A DNA stretch of 9,136 bases from an uncultured Bacilli bacterium (GTDB lineage Bacteria; Bacillota_I; Bacilli_A; RF39; UBA660), in NCBI GenBank assembly GCA_947628125.1, contig CANQYR010000036.1:1-9136 (forward strand), in the 5' to 3' direction. Below are positions 4,961 through 9,136 of this stretch, piece after piece. The translations under genes and the position numbers were made by a program. The notes below the pieces were generated by a model. That model searched no databases and had not been told where the DNA came from. It worked only from the letters and a program-made list of their open reading frames with translations. Positions within the stretch are counted from its first letter, which is position 1; every line of letters starts with the position of its first letter.

Positions 4961-6205
4961 ATGATTTTAATTACTGATATTAAAGCTCGCGAAATTTTAG
5001 ATTCTAGGGGCGAACCTACCATTGAAGCCAAAATGAAATGTTCAAATAACGTTGTCGTTACCTCATCCGTACCTAAAGGCGCTTCCAAAGGCTTTAAAGA
5101 AGCTGTTGAACTACTTGATAACGATCCATCAAGATATCATGGTAAAGGTGTTTTAAAAGCTGTAAATAATATTAACACCATCATCAGAGATAATTTAATT
5201 GGTAAAGAACTAAATCAGTTAAAAGTAGATGAAATTCTTCTTACTTTAGATGGCAGTGAAAACAAAAAAAACTTGGGTGCTAATGCCATTTTAGCCGTCT
5301 CTTTATGTACCATTAAAGCCTTAGCTAAAAGTGAAGGAAAAGAACTATATGAATATTTATCAAACGGTAAAGTCACATTACCTTTAATAATGGTAAACAT
5401 TTTAAATGGTGGTGTGCATGCTAGCAATAACTTAGACATTCAAGAATTTATGATTGTTCCTATTGTGCCTAAAATATCCGAAAAAATTAGGGTCGCCTCC
5501 GAAATATTTCATACTTTAAAAAAAATATTAAAAGAACAAAACTTAAATACCAACGTTGGTGATGAAGGTGGCTTTGCGCCTAATTTAGCCTATAATACCC
5601 TAGCGTTAGACTTAATCATGCAAGCCATTAAACAAAGTAATTACACACCAGGTAAAGACGTTTACCTAGCTCTCGATGTCGCGGCAAATAGTCTATATGA
5701 TCCAAAAACTTCTAAATATCATATCGATGGTAAATTATTAGACAAAGATCAATTACTAGAATATTATAAAGCCTTATTAGATGCTTATCCAATTTTAAGT
5801 ATTGAAGATCCCTTTTATGAAGATGACTTTGATTCCTTTACTAAACTAACCTATTTTGCCAATAACAAAGTTATGATTGTGGGTGATGACCTTTTTGCCA
5901 CCAACTTAAAATACCTAAGTAAAGGAATAAGCCAAAATGCCGCTAATGCTATATTAATAAAAGCTAATCAAATAGGTAGTATAAGTGAAATGACCAAAAC
6001 AGTTTTATTTGCTAAGAAAAATCATTACAAAACCATTATTTCGCATCGTAGTGGCGAAACTCTTGATACCTTTATTGCCGATTTTGCTGTTGGCTTAAAT
6101 ATTCCTTTTATTAAAACCGGTTCAATATCAAGAGGCGAACGCATCTGCAAATACAATCGTTTAATGGAAATTGAAGAAAAATTAGCTAAAAATACCAATT
6201 GGTAA
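4961..6205 (+). CDS. eno: Enolase (phosphopyruvate hydratase)
   Basis: Converts 2-phosphoglycerate to phosphoenolpyruvate in glycolysis; cytoplasmic, Mg-dependent. At 414 residues it is slightly short of the usual 425-435. The family signatures are clear: ILDSRGEPT (12-20), H153 in NGGVHASNN, E162 in QEFMIVP, E202 in GDEGGFAPN, metal ligands D239 (LALDVAAN), E282 (SIEDPF) and D309/D310 (VGDDL), K334 (IKANQIGS), H362 in SHRSGETLDT, and K385 in IKTGSISRGERICKYN. All expected catalytic and metal-binding residues are kept. The mobile active-site loop is unusual: PKGASKG (38-44) where most enolases have PSGASTG; the Mg-contacting Ser (S42) remains. GAAGGTG precedes the ATG with good spacing. A weak -10-like TACTAT (4935-4940) lies upstream without a clear -35. 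It heads the conserved eno-secG-rnr-smpB block. Confidence 0.97.
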   Translation: MILITDIKAREILDSRGEPTIEAKMKCSNNVVVTSSVPKGASKGFKEAVELLDNDPSRYHGKGVLKAVNNINTIIRDNLIGKELNQLKVDEILLTLDGSENKKNLGANAILAVSLCTIKALAKSEGKELYEYLSNGKVTLPLIMVNILNGGVHASNNLDIQEFMIVPIVPKISEKIRVASEIFHTLKKILKEQNLNTNVGDEGGFAPNLAYNTLALDLIMQAIKQSNYTPGKDVYLALDVAANSLYDPKTSKYHIDGKLLDKDQLLEYYKALLDAYPILSIEDPFYEDDFDSFTKLTYFANNKVMIVGDDLFATNLKYLSKGISQNAANAILIKANQIGSISEMTKTVLFAKKNHYKTIISHRSGETLDTFIADFAVGLNIPFIKTGSISRGERICKYNRLMEIEEKLAKNTNW

Positions 6206-6223
6206 TTTACTAATTGCCATTTT
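6200..6223 (+). terminator. Hairpin at the enolase stop, weak or partial terminator
   Basis: GGTAATT (6201-6207) pairs with AATTGCC (6212-6218) across a 4-base loop, with one more pair from T6200-A6219. One pair is a T-G wobble. Only a short T run follows. It overlaps the eno stop codon. It may reduce readthrough into secG, or be incidental. Confidence 0.3.
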
Positions 6224-6258
6224 TATGATAAATTATTACTTGAATTGGAGGGCATATT

Positions 6259-6477
6259 ATGCTAGAAACAATATTACTTGTTATCTCGGTATTACTAATT
6301 GCAATTGTTTTATTACAAAGTAACAAAGCCAGTGATGCTGGTCAAATAATATCAGGAAACAACGAAAGTTTATTTGGAACTGTTAAAGAGCGAGGCTTAG
6401 AGTTATTTATTACTAGATTAACCGCGTTGCTAGGTTTTCTCTTTATTGCTATTTCTTTAGCGTTGTTCCTAATGTAG
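6259..6477 (+). CDS. secG: Protein translocase subunit SecG
   Basis: A 72-residue membrane protein with two hydrophobic helices, LETILLVISVLLIAIVLLQ (2-20) and about 50-71, joined by a loop. SecG is the small third subunit of the SecYEG channel, assisting SecA-driven export. The LLQ at the end of helix 1, the Gly/Ser-rich loop (SDAGQIISGNNESLFGTV) and the R-LT-L-GFLF second helix are typical. TTGGAGGG (6245-6252) gives a strong ribosome binding site 7 bases before ATG. It lies between eno and rnr, as in many Bacilli, and a strong terminator begins at its stop codon, so eno-secG and rnr-smpB appear to be separate transcription units. A TATGAT at 6224-6229 might give it a promoter, but no -35 is visible. 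Confidence 0.93.
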   Translation: MLETILLVISVLLIAIVLLQSNKASDAGQIISGNNESLFGTVKERGLELFITRLTALLGFLFIAISLALFLM

Positions 6478-6500
6478 CTTGCCACTTGGCAAGTTTTTTT
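6476..6500 (+). terminator. Strong intrinsic terminator after secG
   Basis: CTTGCC (6478-6483) pairs perfectly with GGCAAG (6488-6493) around the loop ACTT, then seven T follow (6494-6500). Two more outer pairs (A6476-T6495 and a G-T wobble) extend it into the secG stop codon TAG (6475-6477). This closes the eno-secG unit. Confidence 0.87.
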
Positions 6501-6508
6501 AAAATAAT

Positions 6509-6537
6509 TTGAGAGTTTATTAAAAAACATGTATAAT
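6509..6537 (+). promoter_or_regulatory. Strong promoter of the rnr-smpB unit
   Basis: TTGAGA (6509-6514), one or two mismatches from TTGACA, is followed after exactly 17 bases by a perfect TATAAT (6532-6537). Start would be near 6544, right at the ribosome binding region (AAGGTAGGTG, 6545-6554), so the leader is extremely short. Confidence 0.83.
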
Positions 6538-6560
6538 AATTTTGAAGGTAGGTGCTTAAA

Positions 6561-8666
6561 GTGAAAGATGAAATTGTTTCTAAATTAAATAATATTCATG
6601 AAGCCAAAACATTAATTGAAATTAATGACTTACTTGGTTTAAAAACGCCCGAGGAACTTCATGAATTAGAGACTAATTTAAAAGAATTAGTAGATGAATA
6701 TCAAATTTTTCAAACCAAAAAAGATAAATATATTTTATTAAAAAATTGCCCTAATCTAAAAATTGGCCGTTACTCAGCTAATAAAAAGGGTTTTGGTTTT
6801 GTTTTGCTTGACCAAGAAGATGACTTATACATCGCACCTAATGATACCAATGGCGCTCTTCATGATGATATTGTCCTTGCCCAAGTAACTAAGCATGGCA
6901 TTAAAAAAGAAGGAAGCATCATAAGAGTTTTAAAAAGACAATTAAAAACATTAGTTGGTGAAGTAGTAAAAACTCCTAAAGGTTTAAGTGTTATTCCTGA
7001 TGATATTAAAATACATTGCCAATTGGTAATTGATGAAAATTCCATGCAAGGTTGTGTTGAAGGCCATAAAGTTTTAATCACTTTAGTTAAAGAGTTAGGG
7101 AAAAATCGTTTTTTAGGTAAAGTAAGTAAAATTATTGGTCATAAAGATGATCCGGACATTGAAATACTTTCAATTGCTAGTAAATATAATCTTGATCCTA
7201 ATTTTAATGAACAAGTCATTGAAGAGTTAAAAAGCATTCCTAATGAAGTATCAAAAGAAGACCTTAAAAATCGTAAAGACTTAACGGGTCAAATGATTTT
7301 TACCATTGATGGTGAACATACTAAAGATATTGATGATGCAATTAGCTTAGAAGTTTTAGAAGATGCTTATTTATTAGGTGTCCATATTGCCGATGTTTCT
7401 CATTATGTTAAAGAAAACACCGCTTTAGGAGATGAAGCTTATAACCGGGCAACATCCAATTATCTAGCCGATACAGTAATACCGATGCTTCCTCATCAAA
7501 TATCAAATGGTATTTGCTCACTTAATGAAGGTGTAATTCGCCTTACTATGTCATGTGTGATGAAAATTAATAAAGAAGGCGATGTCATTTCTTACGATAT
7601 TTTTGAAAGTTACATCAAAAGTGCTAAAAAAATGACTTATCCTAAAGTTAATGATATTTTAATGCGTGATAAATACGATGAAGAATATGCTCCTTTTGTT
7701 GATACTTTAAAAAAGATGAATGAATTAGCCCATATATTAAGAAAAAATAAAATAAAACGTGGGTATATTGACTTTATGATTGATGAAGCTGAAGTTGTTA
7801 TGAACAATGGTAAAATTGACATTGTCAAAAGACAAAGAGAAGATGGCGAAAATTTAATTGAAGATTTTATGATTGCCGCCAATGAAACCGTGGCATCACA
7901 CATAGCTAATATGGATTTGCCTTTTATCTATCGTGTCCATGGTAGTCCCAATCCTGATAAAATAACTGATTTTACCAATTTATTAAAACAATTAGGATAT
8001 CATCTTGAAACTAATTTGACTTCTTTAAGTCCAAAAGCTATGCAAAAAATATTGTTAGAATTAAAAGACAAACCCGAGTTTCCTATTTTATCTTCTATGC
8101 TTTTAAGAAGTATGAAAAAAGCTGTATATCAAAAAGATAACATTGGGCATTTTGGTTTAGCCTCTAAAACATATACGCATTTTACAAGTCCGATTCGAAG
8201 GTTTCCCGACTTAACTGTTCATCGCTTATTAAAAACATATTTAATTGATCAAGATTTTTCGATGACGACTATTAATTATTTAGATAATTATCTTGTTTTA
8301 GTAAGTGAACATTCAAGTGAAAAAGAACAAAATGCTTTAAATGCTGAGCGTGATGTTTTAGATATGAAAATGGCCCAGTATATGGAAGAGCATGTGGGTG
8401 ATGTTTATACAGCAATTATAAGTGGCGTTAATAGTTTTGGCTTTTTTGTACAATTACCTAATTTGATTGAAGGTTTAGTGCCGGTAAGAAATATCCATGG
8501 TGATTATTTTGAATATATTCCTGAAAGATTATCTTTAATTGGTAAAAGAACAAACAAAACTTATCGTTTAGGTGACAGTGTTCAAGTCAAATGCACCGCA
8601 TCATCAAGAAAGACGGGTTTAATTGATTTTGAACTTATTAAAGAAGGTGAAGAAAATGGAAGTTAA
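6561..8666 (+). CDS. rnr: Ribonuclease R (3'-5' exoribonuclease, RNB family)
   Basis: Degrades structured RNA processively from the 3' end and removes mRNA freed by trans-translation; cytoplasmic. With 701 residues it is near the family's 700-800. Domain order: N-terminal helix-turn-helix-like region (1-60), cold-shock OB domain starting at GRYSANKKGFGFV (69-81), a second OB region (about 130-200), the RNB catalytic domain (about 235-570) and a C-terminal S1 domain (612-695, GDVYTAIISGVNSFGFFV). The four catalytic acids are D250, D256, D258 and D259 in TIDGEHTKDIDDA. HFTSPIRRFPDLTVHR (540-555) is the RNB C-terminal signature. Start: the GTG at 6561 lies 8 bases after AGG of AGGTG (6550-6554); the GTG at 6552 overlaps that site and would add three residues. 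There is no long Lys-rich tail as in some relatives. Its end overlaps smpB by 11 bases. Confidence 0.96.
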   Translation: MKDEIVSKLNNIHEAKTLIEINDLLGLKTPEELHELETNLKELVDEYQIFQTKKDKYILLKNCPNLKIGRYSANKKGFGFVLLDQEDDLYIAPNDTNGALHDDIVLAQVTKHGIKKEGSIIRVLKRQLKTLVGEVVKTPKGLSVIPDDIKIHCQLVIDENSMQGCVEGHKVLITLVKELGKNRFLGKVSKIIGHKDDPDIEILSIASKYNLDPNFNEQVIEELKSIPNEVSKEDLKNRKDLTGQMIFTIDGEHTKDIDDAISLEVLEDAYLLGVHIADVSHYVKENTALGDEAYNRATSNYLADTVIPMLPHQISNGICSLNEGVIRLTMSCVMKINKEGDVISYDIFESYIKSAKKMTYPKVNDILMRDKYDEEYAPFVDTLKKMNELAHILRKNKIKRGYIDFMIDEAEVVMNNGKIDIVKRQREDGENLIEDFMIAANETVASHIANMDLPFIYRVHGSPNPDKITDFTNLLKQLGYHLETNLTSLSPKAMQKILLELKDKPEFPILSSMLLRSMKKAVYQKDNIGHFGLASKTYTHFTSPIRRFPDLTVHRLLKTYLIDQDFSMTTINYLDNYLVLVSEHSSEKEQNALNAERDVLDMKMAQYMEEHVGDVYTAIISGVNSFGFFVQLPNLIEGLVPVRNIHGDYFEYIPERLSLIGKRTNKTYRLGDSVQVKCTASSRKTGLIDFELIKEGEENGS

Positions 8667-9084
8667 AAATCGCAAAGCTAATTATGACTATTCCATTTTA
8701 AAAGAATATGAAGCCGGGATTGTCTTAAAAGGCACCGAAATTAAAAGTGCCAAAGAAGGATCCTTAGATATAAAAGATAGTTATGTAACTTTTAAAAAAG
8801 ATGAGGCTTATGTTATAAATATGTTCATTGCGCCTTATGAGAAAGGTAATATATTTAATCATGATGAAAGAAGAAGTCGTAAGTTATTATTACATAAAAA
8901 GGAAATAAAAAAATTAAAAGAATGGCAAAGTACTGAAGGCATAAGTATCATTCCTTTAAAAGCTTATTTAAAACAAAATCATCTTAAATTATTAATAGGT
9001 GTTGCCAAAGGTAAAAAATTATATGATAAAAGAGAAACTATTAAGAAACGTGACTTAGAAAGACAACATCATATTACATTTTAG
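8656..9084 (+). CDS. smpB: SsrA-binding protein SmpB (trans-translation)
   Basis: Binds tmRNA and delivers it to stalled ribosomes; cytoplasmic. The 142-residue sequence carries the family marks in order: NRKANYDY (5-12), GIVLKGTEIKSAKEG (21-35), IAPYEKGNIFNHDERRSRKL (58-77) and GVAKGKKLYDKRETIKKRD (115-133). It is slightly shorter than the common 150-160 because the basic tail after KKRD is brief (LERQHHITF). The start is the ATG at 8656, preceded by GAAGGTGA (8643-8650); an in-frame upstream TTG at 8623 lies within rnr and lacks a ribosome binding site. The 11-base overlap with rnr suggests translational coupling, fitting the joint role of RNase R and SmpB in ribosome rescue. A strong terminator follows directly. 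Confidence 0.97.
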   Translation: MEVKNRKANYDYSILKEYEAGIVLKGTEIKSAKEGSLDIKDSYVTFKKDEAYVINMFIAPYEKGNIFNHDERRSRKLLLHKKEIKKLKEWQSTEGISIIPLKAYLKQNHLKLLIGVAKGKKLYDKRETIKKRDLERQHHITF

Positions 9085-9116
9085 AAATTCATTTATTTTA
9101 AGTGAATTTTTTTTTT
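9085..9116 (+). terminator. Strong intrinsic terminator after smpB
   Basis: Immediately after the smpB stop, the arm at 9085-9095 (AAATTCATTTA) pairs with 9099-9109 (TAAGTGAATTT), 11 pairs with one T-G wobble, over a 3-base loop. The T run spans 9107-9116. This ends the rnr-smpB unit. Confidence 0.88.
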
Positions 9117-9122
9117 GATTTA

Positions 9123-9128
9123 TTGACA
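9123..9128 (+). promoter_or_regulatory. Possible -35 element of the next gene downstream
   Basis: A perfect TTGACA sits 6 bases after the T run of the smpB terminator and 8 bases before the window ends. The -10 would be outside. In related Bacilli the tmRNA gene ssrA often follows smpB, so this could be its promoter; that is inference from gene order. Confidence 0.3.
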
Positions 9129-9136
9129 TAGGGGGG

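Noticed and set aside
1..9136. Use of genetic code 4 (TGA = Trp)
   Set aside because: All genes give full-length products with TGG as the only Trp codon and no in-frame TGA, so the standard bacterial code suffices.
9131..9136. G-run at the right edge as start of tmRNA
   Set aside because: It lies only 2 bases after a TTGACA hexamer, far too close to be a transcript start from that promoter; the sequence ends before anything can be judged.
1..9136. CRISPR arrays, tRNA or rRNA genes, insertion sequences
   Set aside because: I saw no regularly spaced repeats, tRNA cloverleaf signals, rRNA stretches or transposase-like products. The only extended repeat is the 81-bp tandem pair.

Overview
The window looks like chromosome from an AT-rich, low-GC Gram-positive lineage close to the Mollicutes, of the kind found among uncultured gut Bacilli and Mycoplasmatota-like bacteria. 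I infer this from the very low GC, Bacillota-type Shine-Dalgarno and sigma-A-like sites, the eno-secG-rnr-smpB gene order, and an exported multi-cysteine protein of a kind I recall from uncultured gut Firmicutes and Mollicutes. All Trp codons in the confident genes are TGG and every family reaches normal length without reading through TGA, so the standard bacterial code applies. A FemAB-type transferase argues for a walled cell or recent walled ancestor.

Region by region: (1) 1-1380 is the 3' part of a large exported or membrane-anchored, cysteine-rich protein; its reading frame is open to the left edge. Near its C-terminus is a GC-richer segment resembling the variable region of C-type-lectin-like proteins, and the last 75 coding bases plus the stop lie in a perfect 81-bp tandem duplication (1306-1467). 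(2) 1468-1952 has no conventional gene, but 1485-1670 has the parts of a compact transcription unit: extended -10, strong ribosome binding site, ATG, a tiny hydrophobic reading frame interrupted by a 9-A run, and a terminator-like hairpin. A promoter-like site on the opposite strand points back across it. This is a candidate type I toxin-antitoxin-like locus and the most interesting new signal here. (3) A femAB-family gene on the minus strand (1953-3200) has a near-consensus promoter, divergent from (4) a TPR protein gene (3347-4216) and (5) a six-helix DUF308/HdeD-like membrane protein gene (4294-4926). (6) The rest is the conserved block eno (4961-6205), secG (6259-6477), a strong terminator, a strong promoter, then rnr (6561-8666) overlapping smpB (8656-9084), with a strong terminator at the right edge.

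Together the last block supplies glycolytic enolase, a Sec translocon subunit, the 3'-5' exoribonuclease RNase R and the trans-translation factor SmpB. RNase R and SmpB act together in clearing stalled ribosomes and their mRNAs, and their overlapping genes suggest translational coupling. In many Bacilli the tmRNA gene ssrA follows smpB; here only a TTGACA hexamer is visible before the window ends.
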